A stretch of DNA of 36,202 nt. It comes from Desulfovibrio sp. GTDB lineage: Bacteria; Desulfobacterota; Desulfovibrionia; Desulfovibrionales; Desulfovibrionaceae. Under the pieces are notes generated by a model. The model saw nothing but the letters and a program-made list of their open reading frames with translations, was not told the origin of the DNA and ran no database searches. Below, one piece after another: positions 16,077 to 24,001 of the stretch; within the stretch, counting starts at the first letter, position 1; each line of letters opens with the position of its first letter. Where the stretch lies: contig JAITGC010000102.1 in NCBI GenBank assembly GCA_031280915.1, forward strand, positions 1-36,202. The letters are read 5' to 3'. The translations under genes were made by a program, and so were the position numbers.

Positions 16077-17399
16077 ATGCGGGTACTCATGTTCGGCTGG
16101 GAGTTTCCGCCGCATATCAGCGGGGGTTTGGGCACGGCCTGCTACGGCATGACTCAGGCCCTGGCAAAAGTGGGCGCGGAAATTATTTTTGTGTTGCCGC
16201 GCGTCAAAGGAGAAGGTGGGCATGATTTTCTGCGTCTTGCTTCCGCTTCCGGTACGCCCGTCAGTCAAGCCGAGGCCTCACGCATGTTTGAGACCGGGCG
16301 GGAAATCAGCTGGGAGAATCTCCGTTTTTTTGCTCTGGACAGCCCGCTTTCTCCCTACGGTACGCCGGGGGGCTATGCGGAGACAGTGGAGCGGCTTTGG
16401 AGCGTCGGCCGGGAGCATGACGGGGAGCGTCTACTCGCTGACCATTCGTTTACTTATGAGCTTCAGGGAGGCTACGGGCCTGATCTGCTGAGTGAGGTGC
16501 GCCGCTACAGCCGTTTGGCGGCGGCTTTTGCCCTTAGGGAATCCTTTGACGTCATCCATGTCCATGACTGGATGACCTATCCGGCCGGGATGCTTGTCAG
16601 GGCGCTGACGGGCAAGCCGCTGGTGGCGCATATCCACGCCACGGAATTTGACCGTTGCGGAGAGAATATCAATGCCCAGGTTGCGGCTATGGAATGCGCC
16701 GGTCTCATGGCGGCAGATCGCGTTGTGGCGGTGAGCCACCTGACCCGCAAAACCGTCATGGAGCGTTACGGCGTACCGCAGGAAAAAATTGTGGTGGTGC
16801 ATAACGCCGTCGCCCGGCATGAGGCGGCGCGGCGGTATGTTGTGCCGCCCCGCATACGCCATGAAAAACGGGTGCTTTTTCTGGGGCGGGTCACTTTTCA
16901 GAAAGGGCCTGAGTATTTTATGGAGGCCGCCCGGCTTGTGTTGAAGCGTCTTTCGCATGTCCGCTTTTTCATGGCCGGTAGCGGAGATATGCTGCCCATG
17001 CTGATACGGCGCGCGGGTCAGTTGCGCATAGGCGGCCGATTTCATTTTGCCGGTTTTCTGCGCGGAGAGGAAGTGGATCGCATGTTCGCCCTGAGTGATT
17101 TGTATGTTATGCCTTCCGTGTCCGAACCCTTTGGCATCACACCGTTGGAGGCCATGCTTTACGATGTTCCGGTGTTGCTCTCGCGGCAGTCCGGCGTGTC
17201 CGAGGTGCTCAGCCATGCGCTCAAGGCCGATTTTTGGGATACCCGCGACATGGCGGATAAAATTTGCGCCGTATTGCGTTTGCCTTGTCTGGCGACGGAA
17301 CTGGTGAAAAACTGTCGGCAGGAATTGAAATCTATCCGCTGGGAGAACGCCGCCGGACAACTTATGGCGGTGTATCGTGATGTTTGCTCTTGGAATTGA
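16077..17399 (+). CDS. GT4-family glycosyltransferase, glycogen synthase-like
   Basis: A 440-residue GT-B fold retaining glycosyltransferase. The N-terminal loop WEFPPHISGGLGTACYGM (residues 8-25) is the nucleotide-sugar binding region. VIHVHDWMTYPAGML and HIHATEFDR are typical of the synthase-like branch. The C-terminal lobe has VLFLGRVTFQKGPEYF and the catalytic E-x7-E motif EPFGITPLE (E350 and E358). The substrate cannot be read from the sequence. Position between a debranching enzyme and a GH57 enzyme suggests alpha-glucan elongation or use of a nucleotide glucose donor. The cluster also encodes a GT3 glycogen synthase, so this enzyme may have a different role, such as glucan priming or maltose-1-phosphate type synthesis. 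Confidence 0.85.
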   Translation: MRVLMFGWEFPPHISGGLGTACYGMTQALAKVGAEIIFVLPRVKGEGGHDFLRLASASGTPVSQAEASRMFETGREISWENLRFFALDSPLSPYGTPGGYAETVERLWSVGREHDGERLLADHSFTYELQGGYGPDLLSEVRRYSRLAAAFALRESFDVIHVHDWMTYPAGMLVRALTGKPLVAHIHATEFDRCGENINAQVAAMECAGLMAADRVVAVSHLTRKTVMERYGVPQEKIVVVHNAVARHEAARRYVVPPRIRHEKRVLFLGRVTFQKGPEYFMEAARLVLKRLSHVRFFMAGSGDMLPMLIRRAGQLRIGGRFHFAGFLRGEEVDRMFALSDLYVMPSVSEPFGITPLEAMLYDVPVLLSRQSGVSEVLSHALKADFWDTRDMADKICAVLRLPCLATELVKNCRQELKSIRWENAAGQLMAVYRDVCSWN

Positions 17400-17444
17400 G
17401 GAATGTGCGGCATGTGGTCTCCGCCGGGATTCTTGAGGAGGTGA

Positions 17445-18776
17445 ATGATGCCCGCTCTTTGCTGGTGCTTTGACGTGCATGAGGCGTACCGTCTGCGGCG
17501 TTATACCGTTTTCGACATCGGGCAGAGTTCCGTTTATGAGGATGACGACCGCAACTGCGACTCTCTGATGGCCTTCGCGCGCGCTGCCTATTTGCCCATG
17601 AACGATCTGGTGCTGAAGCTCATCCGCCGTCACAAAAAGAGCTTCAAATGCGCTTTTGCCGTTTCCGGCACAGCTCTTGACCAGTTTGAGCAATACGCCC
17701 CGGAGGTCATAGATGGCTTTAAAGCCCTGGCGGACACCGGCTGCGTGGAATTTGTAGCCTGCCCTTCGGCGCATTCTCTGGCTTTCCTCTATTCCAGGGA
17801 AGAGTTCAACAGACAGGTCAAGGCTCATTGCGCGCGGCTGAAAGACCTTTTCGGCAAAAAGCCCCTTACTTTCCGCAATACCGAATTTATTTACAACAAC
17901 GCCCTGGCCGCCGCTGCTGAGGAATCCGGCTTCAAGGCCGTGCTCGCCGAAGGGGCCTATCATGTGCTTGGCTGGCGGAGTCCAAATTATCTGTATATGG
18001 CTCCGGGCGCTTCCTCAATTCGGCTTTTTTTGCGTAATCCATCTCTGGCCACGGATATCAGCCTCAAATTCGGCAATCGGGAATGGAGGAGTTGGCCCCT
18101 GACTGTGGAAAAGTATGTGGGGTGGTGCCGCAGTTGCGCGGATGCGGACGTCATCAACCTTTACTGGGACTATCACGCCTTCGGCGCGCGCCATGACGCC
18201 GCATCAGGCATTTTCGCCTTTATGGACGCGCTGCCCGCCGCCCTGCTCGCGGACAGACGCTTCAGCTTTATGTCGCCGTCCGAAGCGATCAAAAAAATCG
18301 AACCGCGAGGCGAGGTGGATGTGCCGGATTTTATGTCCTGGCGGGATACGGAGCGTGATCTCACCACATGGCTTGGCAACGACATGCAGAAAGATGCCGT
18401 TCATACTCTCTACGGTCTTGATCTGCGGGTGCGCGAAGTGGGAGACGCGGCCCTGAGGCAAGATTATGAGCGTTTGCAGACCATTGAGCACTTTTATAAC
18501 ATGTCCACAAAATGGTTTACCGGCTATGCTGCGGACAGGCCCAATCCTTTCGGCAACCCTTATGATGCATACATCACATATATGAATGTGCTGGCCGATT
18601 TTGAACTGCGTCTCGCCGCTGCGGAGAAGGCCAGTGCGCCCGTAGCGCGGAGGCCGACGGCTGGCGAGACAATCGCGTCGAAGAAAGTCGCTTCATCGAA
18701 AAAGCCGGTCGAACCAAAGAGAGCGACGCCCCAAAGAACCGGCCAAAAGTCCGGCGGCCGCTCGAAAAAAAGTTAA
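17445..18776 (+). CDS. GH57-family alpha-glucan hydrolase or transferase
   Basis: Glycoside hydrolase family 57 members act as alpha-amylases, 4-alpha-glucanotransferases or branching enzymes. The 443-residue protein shows FDVHEAYRLRRY at the start, FAVSGTALDQFE, a motif 3-type RNTEFIYNN with candidate nucleophile E147, and motif 4-type YWDYHAFGARH with candidate acid/base D242 (the usual form is DYETFGEH). There is no signal peptide. The last ~60 residues are a low-complexity Lys/Ser/Arg/Pro tail (KKVASSKKPVEPKRATPQR) without family similarity. A very strong GAGGAGGTGA ribosome site precedes two adjacent ATGs (17445, 17448). The absence of any other branching enzyme in the cluster makes a branching or transferase role worth testing. 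Confidence 0.82.
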   Translation: MMPALCWCFDVHEAYRLRRYTVFDIGQSSVYEDDDRNCDSLMAFARAAYLPMNDLVLKLIRRHKKSFKCAFAVSGTALDQFEQYAPEVIDGFKALADTGCVEFVACPSAHSLAFLYSREEFNRQVKAHCARLKDLFGKKPLTFRNTEFIYNNALAAAAEESGFKAVLAEGAYHVLGWRSPNYLYMAPGASSIRLFLRNPSLATDISLKFGNREWRSWPLTVEKYVGWCRSCADADVINLYWDYHAFGARHDAASGIFAFMDALPAALLADRRFSFMSPSEAIKKIEPRGEVDVPDFMSWRDTERDLTTWLGNDMQKDAVHTLYGLDLRVREVGDAALRQDYERLQTIEHFYNMSTKWFTGYAADRPNPFGNPYDAYITYMNVLADFELRLAAAEKASAPVARRPTAGETIASKKVASSKKPVEPKRATPQRTGQKSGGRSKKS

Positions 18777-18867
18777 TGCTTCCGTCGGACGGCGGATAAA
18801 TCGTGTACCGCCGACCAGCGCCCAAGGTCGCGGAAGCAGCTTTGGCTGTTATTGCATTGTTTTTTTT
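18777..18867 (+). terminator. structured intergenic region ending in a T-run
   Basis: TGCTTCCG (18777-18784) pairs perfectly with CGGAAGCA (18831-18838), with GGCGG/CCGCC (18791-18795 with 18808-18812) nested inside. A short hairpin CAGC-tttg-GCTG (18837-18848) follows, then, 11 nt later, eight T residues (18860-18867). This probably terminates or attenuates readthrough from the GH57 gene into the fusion gene 85 nt downstream. The distance between stem and T-run is longer than in an ideal intrinsic terminator. Confidence 0.45.
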
Positions 18868-18951
18868 AAAATATTATGTGTATTGCTGACGCCGGGCACG
18901 GCGTCTCTTCACCGTTAACGGCAGAGAATAGCCATCAACCGCGGAGCGCGT

Positions 18952-21900
18952 ATGGAATTCAACAATTCCGCAGTCACTCTCTTTGAAGTCAGTTGGGAAG
19001 TCTGCAATAAAGTAGGCGGCATTTATTCCGTCATCAGCAGCAAGGCTCTCCAATCCGTGGAAACTTTCGGCGAGGATTATTTCCTGCTGGGGCCGGATTT
19101 GCAGCGTAATTCCGGCTTTGTTGAAACGGAGGAACAGGTATGGGATTCCTTGCGTATGGCGTTGGCCTCCAAGGATATTAAATGCCGTCTTGGCCGCTGG
19201 GATATTCCCGGCCGGCCCAAAGCTATTCTGGTGGATTTTTCCAAACGTTACGCCAGTAACCAACTGCTTTATGAACTCTGGAAGAACTACGGAGTGGATT
19301 CGCTTTCCGGCGGCTGGGATTATATTGAACCGGTCATGTTCGCTTCAGTTTGTGGTGAAGCCATCGCCGCCATCCATGAAACCCTTGTGGAACCCTTGGG
19401 AGACGCATCTGTCGCTCTCTTTCACGAATGGATGTGCGGCGCCGGCTTGCTGACCCTCAAGAAATTGGCTCCCGGCGTGGGCACGGTGTTCACCACCCAC
19501 GCCACCATGCTGGGCAGGGCTTTGGCCGGCACGGGACGGGATATTTACAGTGGACTGCGCAGCCTTAGCCCGGCCAGAGAAGCGACGGCACACAATATTA
19601 CCGCCAAATGCTCCATGGAAAGCGCTTCCGCCAGAGAGGCTGACGCCTTTACCACCGTCAGTCCCATCACCGGCGAGGAGTCTTCCATTTTTCTTGGCCG
19701 GCAGCCGGACGTAATTACGGTAAACGGGCTGGATCTACGCATTATCCCTGATTATTCGGAAGACAGGACGGAACCTTTCGCCCGGCGCGGCAAGGTAATG
19801 GCTGCGGCCGAACGTTTTTTGCGTTGCGAATTGCCGGACAACACCTATATCTTTGTCATTTCCGGCCGCTACGAGATGCATAACAAGGGTGTGGACGTCT
19901 TTTTGGAAGCTTTGGCTCGCGCCGCTCAGAGTCTGAGCGGCTCTGAGGCGACCATGCTGGCCCTCTGTCTGATTATGGGCGGCCATACGGGCCCCAATGA
20001 AGCGGCGGCCTCCGGTGATCCTGCGGCCAGCGACAACGGCAATCCCTTTATCTGCACCCACAACGCCTGGAATGCCCCGGAAGACCCGGTCATTAACTCC
20101 TGCCGCCGCCTCGGTCTCGACAACAGGCCGGAACGGCGCGTCAAGGTTATTTTCAATCCGGCCATGCTGGACGGCAACGACGGCTTTTTTAACATGTCTT
20201 ACGAAGAAGTGCTTTCGGCTTGCGACGGGGGTTTTTTCCCTTCGTGGTACGAGCCTTGGGGCTACACTCCGCAGGAATGCGCGGCGTGGGCCGTGCCGAC
20301 AGTCACCACTGATCTTTCCGGTTTCGGGATGTGGGTCAAGGGCATTGAGGGACAGGCCGTTCAACAGTCTCCCGGCGTTTATGTCATGCCCCGTCGTGGC
20401 ATGGGGCAGGAGCAGTGCGTTGACTTGCTGCATCAGGCCATAATGAAGGGGCTTGCCCTTAGCCCGACAGACGTCACCCGCCGCCGCGTCAATGCGCGCG
20501 CCCTTGCGGAAAAGACATCCTGGCAATTTTTTTATGAAAATTACATCAAGGCTTTCCGCATGGCTCTGGACAAGGCGGAATCCCGCACCGCCAGAGAGCG
20601 GGGCAGCCGTGAACTCATCCGTATTCTCAACGCTTCCTCAACGGTCACGCCTTTCTTGCGCCAAGTCATGGCCGTGGCCGCGCTGCCGAAGGAGCTCGCT
20701 CGTCTGCGTGATTTGGCTTCAAATCTGTGGTGGTGCTGGAACGACAAGGCCAAGGAGCTTTTTTACTCCCTGGATCCGCGACGTTGGGAAAAACACCACA
20801 ATCCGTTGCGCCTGATTGAAGAAGTGGATCCCGCCCAACTTTCCCGCCGTGTGCGCAATGAAGAATACATGAAGCTCTACGCGGAGACACTGGCGGAATT
20901 TGATGCCTACATGGCCGAACCCCAACGTGTTTTGAGCGACGATCTTACTCCTGAATGTCCGGTCGCCTATTTTTCCACGGAATATGGCCTGCATGAATCC
21001 GTACCCATTTATTCCGGAGGCCTGGGCGTCCTTTCCGGCGACCATCTCAAATCCGCCTCGGACATGGCTCTGCCCTTGGTGGGAATTGGCCTTCTGTACA
21101 AAAACGGCTATTTTCAGCAGGAAATCAGCCCGGAAGGACGCCAAATCGCTCATTATCCGGTCAACAACTTTGCTCACCTGCCCGTGAGTCTGCTGTATGA
21201 TGAAGCCGGGGAACCCATATTCGTCCATTTGGAATTGCCGGGCCGTATCTGCTACGCCAGGGTGTGGAGAATGCATGTGGGACGGACCGCCCTTTACCTC
21301 ATGGATACGGATACTCGTCGCAATATTGAGGAAGATCGCCATATTACCGACCGTTTGTATGAGGCCAACCGTGAAATCCGTCTCCTTCAGGAAATGCTGC
21401 TGGGCATGTGTGGGGTGCGTCTGCTGCGCAGGCTGGGCATCAAAGCCCATGTCTTCCACATGAATGAAGGCCATTCCGCTTTTCTGGCTCTGGAGCGCCT
21501 GCGCGAGTATATGTCTGCCGGCATGACCTATGATGAGGCTGTGGTGCGGGTGCGTTCCAACACCATTTTTACTACCCATACGCCGGTTCCGGCAGGCAAC
21601 GAAGCTTTTTCGCTGGATCTCATGGAACGTTATTTCTCCGGCATGGCCGCCTCTTTGGGACTTGCCTGGGAGCAATTCGTATGTTTGGGACAAATGGAGG
21701 GAGGCAACCAGCACCACTTTGAAATGACGGTGCTGGCCTTGCGCCTTTCCTTCAGGGCCAACGGAGTGAGCCGTCTGCATGGAGAAGTCTCGCGCCGTAT
21801 GTGGAGCAGCCTGTGGAAGGGTCTGCCCGAAGCGGAAACGCCAGTTGACTACGTTACCAATGGTATACACACGCCGTCGTATGTGGGAACGCAAATGCGG

Positions 21901-23199
21901 GAACTGTTGACCGCCCATCTCGGTACTGACTGGATTTCCGCTCCGCCGGATTCTCCTGTCTGGCAGAAAGTGGATGAAATTCCCGACGATGCTTACCTGG
22001 CTGCCCGCATGAGCCAGAAAGAATCATTGCTGGAATATCTGCGTGCGCAGATTCCTGGCTATGTCGAGAAATTCAGGATTTCGAAGGAAAAACGCCTGAT
22101 GCTGGAAAAATGTCTCAGTCCGGAAACACTGATCGTTGGTTTTGCCCGGCGTTTTGCGCCCTACAAGCGGGCAGCATTGCTTTTCGCCAATCCTGACAGA
22201 CTGGCCGCCATTCTGGGCAATTCCGACAGGCCGGTTTGTTTTGTTTTTTCCGGCAAGGCCCATCCCGCTGACGAACCCGGTATTGATCTCATCCAGCAGG
22301 TGGTGCAGTTTAGCCTCGACGAGCGTTTTATTGGCAAAGTCTTCTTTCTCGAAAATTACAGCCTCGGTGTTTCCCGTCTGCTTTCCCAGGGATGCGACGT
22401 GTGGCTCAACAATCCGCGCCGGCCGCATGAGGCGTCGGGCACCAGCGGCATGAAACTGCCGATCAACGGCGGCATTAATTTGAGTATTGCCGATGGATGG
22501 TGGTGTGAGGGCTACAATCGCCAGAACGGCTGGACCATCGGTCCGGCGCTGACGACGGAGTTGCCTCTTGAAGGGCCCAATGATTACAATGATGCCGAAT
22601 CGTTATATACCTTACTGGAAGAAAGCGTTCTGCCGCTCTATTTCGGCAAGGAGGCCGATGGTACGCCCAGAGGCTGGATTGAGGTGTCAAAACGTTCTTT
22701 GAAAAGCCTGAGTGCGATGTTCAGTTCCGACCGTATGCTGCGCGACTATGTCGATTGGGGTTATGTTCCGGCGGCCGTTCGCCGGAACAAATTGGCCAGC
22801 GGCGATTGGGCTTTGTGCAAAGACCTGGCTCACTGGCAGAAAGACTTGGCAGTGCGTTTCGGCACTTTGAAGGTTGAGGAAATCGTCATCAGCGGGCTGG
22901 AAAATAACGCCATGACTTGTGGCGAGCCTGTCAGCATCCGGGTACGTGTTCATCCGGGCGATATGCGGCTGGATGAAATTGTCGCCCAACTCGTGGTGGG
23001 ACAAGCCTATGCCGGGGGCAATTTCAAACTGAGACCGGAGTGCCTGCGCCTGATTGCCAAACAGACCTCGGGTGGCATAGAATTTTCCGCAGCCTACATT
23101 CCTTCCCATACGGGAACGTACCGCTATGGCATACGCTTTATGCCCACGCACCAGGCCTTGGGATCGCCTTTTGAGACGGGCCTGATACTTTGGGCTTGA
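18952..23199 (+). CDS. GT3 glycogen synthase fused to GT35 alpha-glucan phosphorylase
   Basis: A 1415-residue two-enzyme protein. Residues 1 to ~550 are a eukaryote/Bacteroidetes-type (GT3) glycogen synthase: FEVSWEVCNKVGGIYSVISSKA at the N-terminus, ALFHEWMCGAGLL, VFTTHATMLGRALAG, and the catalytic E-x7-E EPWGYTPQE (E434, E442). From ~565 a DUF3417-type region (LRDLASNLWWCWND) leads into the phosphorylase: YFSTEYGLHESVPIYSGGLG near 670, FHMNEGHSAF, and the pyridoxal phosphate site EASGTSGMK with K1168. The last ~110 residues look like an extra beta domain. The frame is open across the junction with no stop or ribosome site, so the fusion is real at sequence level. One polypeptide would both extend alpha-1,4 chains from a nucleotide sugar and degrade them with phosphate. 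GGAG lies 5 nt before the ATG. Confidence 0.92.
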   Translation: MEFNNSAVTLFEVSWEVCNKVGGIYSVISSKALQSVETFGEDYFLLGPDLQRNSGFVETEEQVWDSLRMALASKDIKCRLGRWDIPGRPKAILVDFSKRYASNQLLYELWKNYGVDSLSGGWDYIEPVMFASVCGEAIAAIHETLVEPLGDASVALFHEWMCGAGLLTLKKLAPGVGTVFTTHATMLGRALAGTGRDIYSGLRSLSPAREATAHNITAKCSMESASAREADAFTTVSPITGEESSIFLGRQPDVITVNGLDLRIIPDYSEDRTEPFARRGKVMAAAERFLRCELPDNTYIFVISGRYEMHNKGVDVFLEALARAAQSLSGSEATMLALCLIMGGHTGPNEAAASGDPAASDNGNPFICTHNAWNAPEDPVINSCRRLGLDNRPERRVKVIFNPAMLDGNDGFFNMSYEEVLSACDGGFFPSWYEPWGYTPQECAAWAVPTVTTDLSGFGMWVKGIEGQAVQQSPGVYVMPRRGMGQEQCVDLLHQAIMKGLALSPTDVTRRRVNARALAEKTSWQFFYENYIKAFRMALDKAESRTARERGSRELIRILNASSTVTPFLRQVMAVAALPKELARLRDLASNLWWCWNDKAKELFYSLDPRRWEKHHNPLRLIEEVDPAQLSRRVRNEEYMKLYAETLAEFDAYMAEPQRVLSDDLTPECPVAYFSTEYGLHESVPIYSGGLGVLSGDHLKSASDMALPLVGIGLLYKNGYFQQEISPEGRQIAHYPVNNFAHLPVSLLYDEAGEPIFVHLELPGRICYARVWRMHVGRTALYLMDTDTRRNIEEDRHITDRLYEANREIRLLQEMLLGMCGVRLLRRLGIKAHVFHMNEGHSAFLALERLREYMSAGMTYDEAVVRVRSNTIFTTHTPVPAGNEAFSLDLMERYFSGMAASLGLAWEQFVCLGQMEGGNQHHFEMTVLALRLSFRANGVSRLHGEVSRRMWSSLWKGLPEAETPVDYVTNGIHTPSYVGTQMRELLTAHLGTDWISAPPDSPVWQKVDEIPDDAYLAARMSQKESLLEYLRAQIPGYVEKFRISKEKRLMLEKCLSPETLIVGFARRFAPYKRAALLFANPDRLAAILGNSDRPVCFVFSGKAHPADEPGIDLIQQVVQFSLDERFIGKVFFLENYSLGVSRLLSQGCDVWLNNPRRPHEASGTSGMKLPINGGINLSIADGWWCEGYNRQNGWTIGPALTTELPLEGPNDYNDAESLYTLLEESVLPLYFGKEADGTPRGWIEVSKRSLKSLSAMFSSDRMLRDYVDWGYVPAAVRRNKLASGDWALCKDLAHWQKDLAVRFGTLKVEEIVISGLENNAMTCGEPVSIRVRVHPGDMRLDEIVAQLVVGQAYAGGNFKLRPECLRLIAKQTSGGIEFSAAYIPSHTGTYRYGIRFMPTHQALGSPFETGLILWA

Positions 23200-23244
23200 G
23201 CGCGACGCAAGAGCAGGAAGGAATACAAACGAAATACATCTATG

Positions 23245-23281
23245 CCTTCCCGGGGGAGCCGCAACCTTGATTCCGGGAAGG
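23245..23281. terminator. 9-bp hairpin between convergent genes
   Basis: CCTTCCCGG (23245-23253) and CCGGGAAGG (23273-23281) form a perfect stem with a 19-nt loop, midway between the convergent glycogen fusion and Hpt genes. There is no T-run on either side, so it may be a transcript-end stabiliser or a weak bidirectional terminator. Confidence 0.35.
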
Positions 23282-23313
23282 TTGGAGGAAGTAAGGAAGA
23301 ATGCTCCGCTGAG

Positions 23314-23652
23314 TTATTGGGCCTGAAAAGCCTGCATGGCCACCAGTGCGTCTGTCAGCGCGGAATTGAAATGCGCCATGGCGGTATTGGTGTCCGCGTT
23401 GGCTTTGAGGGCCATTTCCAACTCCAGCGCGGCGGCGGCCAATGCTTTTGCGCCCAAGTTGGCGGCCGCGCCCTTGGTGGTATGCACCAACCTGCGCGCC
23501 TCCTCAGTATCGTTGGTGGAGAGGGCTTGGGCTATTTTCGCCCCGCTGTCCCGTTCCGAATCAATGAATTTGCCGAGCAATTTGCTGTAAAGCTCCCGCT
23601 TGTTGAGTACGCGGGCCATGGCTTCTTTCCAGTCAAGCACTTCTTCGTTCAT
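23314..23652 (-). CDS. stand-alone histidine phosphotransfer (Hpt) domain protein
   Basis: A 112-residue all-helical protein consisting of a single Hpt domain. The phosphorylatable histidine is H57 in LVHTTKGAAANLGA, matching the H-x-x-K-G-x4-G consensus of these phosphorelay intermediates. There is no receiver or kinase domain attached or encoded next to it, so its partners are elsewhere (hybrid kinases or chemotaxis-like systems). GAGGAAAGAAGG provides the ribosome site upstream of the ATG at 23652. Upstream on the minus strand, TTGCCC and a TATA-rich stretch near 23698-23730 may be its promoter. Convergent with the glycogen cluster and divergent from the tRNA-Sec/trmD genes. Confidence 0.88.
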   Translation of the reverse strand: MNEEVLDWKEAMARVLNKRELYSKLLGKFIDSERDSGAKIAQALSTNDTEEARRLVHTTKGAAANLGAKALAAAALELEMALKANADTNTAMAHFNSALTDALVAMQAFQAQ

Positions 23653-23804
23653 GGTGGCCTTCTTTCCTCAGGTCAAAAATGATCGTTGTGTTGCCACTCT
23701 ATAAAATAACTGTGTAAAGGGCAATACGGCAAAAGACATGAACAGAAGATATTTCTGAAAACCATCCGGACTGCGAACTTCTTTTTTGCTTTTTTAAATT
23801 ATGC

Positions 23805-23833
23805 TTGCCTGCCCGTGCCCTGGAGGCTATATT
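23805..23833 (+). promoter_or_regulatory. promoter of tRNA-Sec (and possibly trmD)
   Basis: TTGCCT (23805-23810), 17-bp spacer, TATATT (23828-23833), ending 8 nt before the first base of the mature tRNA. Spacing and position fit a tRNA promoter well. No strong terminator is visible between the tRNA and trmD, so readthrough into trmD is likely. Confidence 0.65.
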
Positions 23834-23841
23834 ACCCCGAG

Positions 23842-23935
23842 GGGGACGTTTCGTCACCGGTGTGGCGCCCGGTCTTCAAAACCGGTGGCGGGCCTTGCGG
23901 TCCGCGGCAGGTTCGACACCTGTGCGTCCCCGCCA
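23842..23935 (+). tRNA. selC: tRNA-Sec (anticodon TCA)
   Basis: A 94-nt tRNA that reads UGA as selenocysteine. It has every selC feature: an 8-bp acceptor stem (GGGGACGT with GCGTCCCC, one T-G pair), a 6-bp D stem (CGTCAC-cggt-GTGGCG), an anticodon stem-loop CCGGT-cttcaaa-ACCGG with anticodon TCA at 23876-23878, a long variable arm (GCGGGCC-ttgc-GGTCCGC), a T arm GCAGG-ttcgaca-CCTGT, discriminator G and encoded CCA. The alignment with E. coli selC is clear by eye. It implies that the organism makes selenoproteins, as expected for Desulfovibrio formate dehydrogenases or NiFeSe hydrogenases; none is encoded in this window. Confidence 0.97.
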
Positions 23936-24001
23936 ACAGAGTCAGGGGGCTTGGCGCTATCGCCCTTGCAAGAGATCGCTTCTTGCGGCATGCTCCCCGG
24001 C

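Noticed and set aside
16431-17963. 510-codon open frame on the minus strand across the GT4 and GH57 genes
   Set aside because: It lies antisense to two clear enzymes, has no recognisable domain or ribosome site, and its composition is what the complement of GC-rich codons gives.
23801-24001. N-terminal extension of TrmD (67 codons)
   Set aside because: This stretch is the tRNA-Sec gene and its flanks; TrmD proteins begin with the [14 protein letters not shown] segment at 24002.
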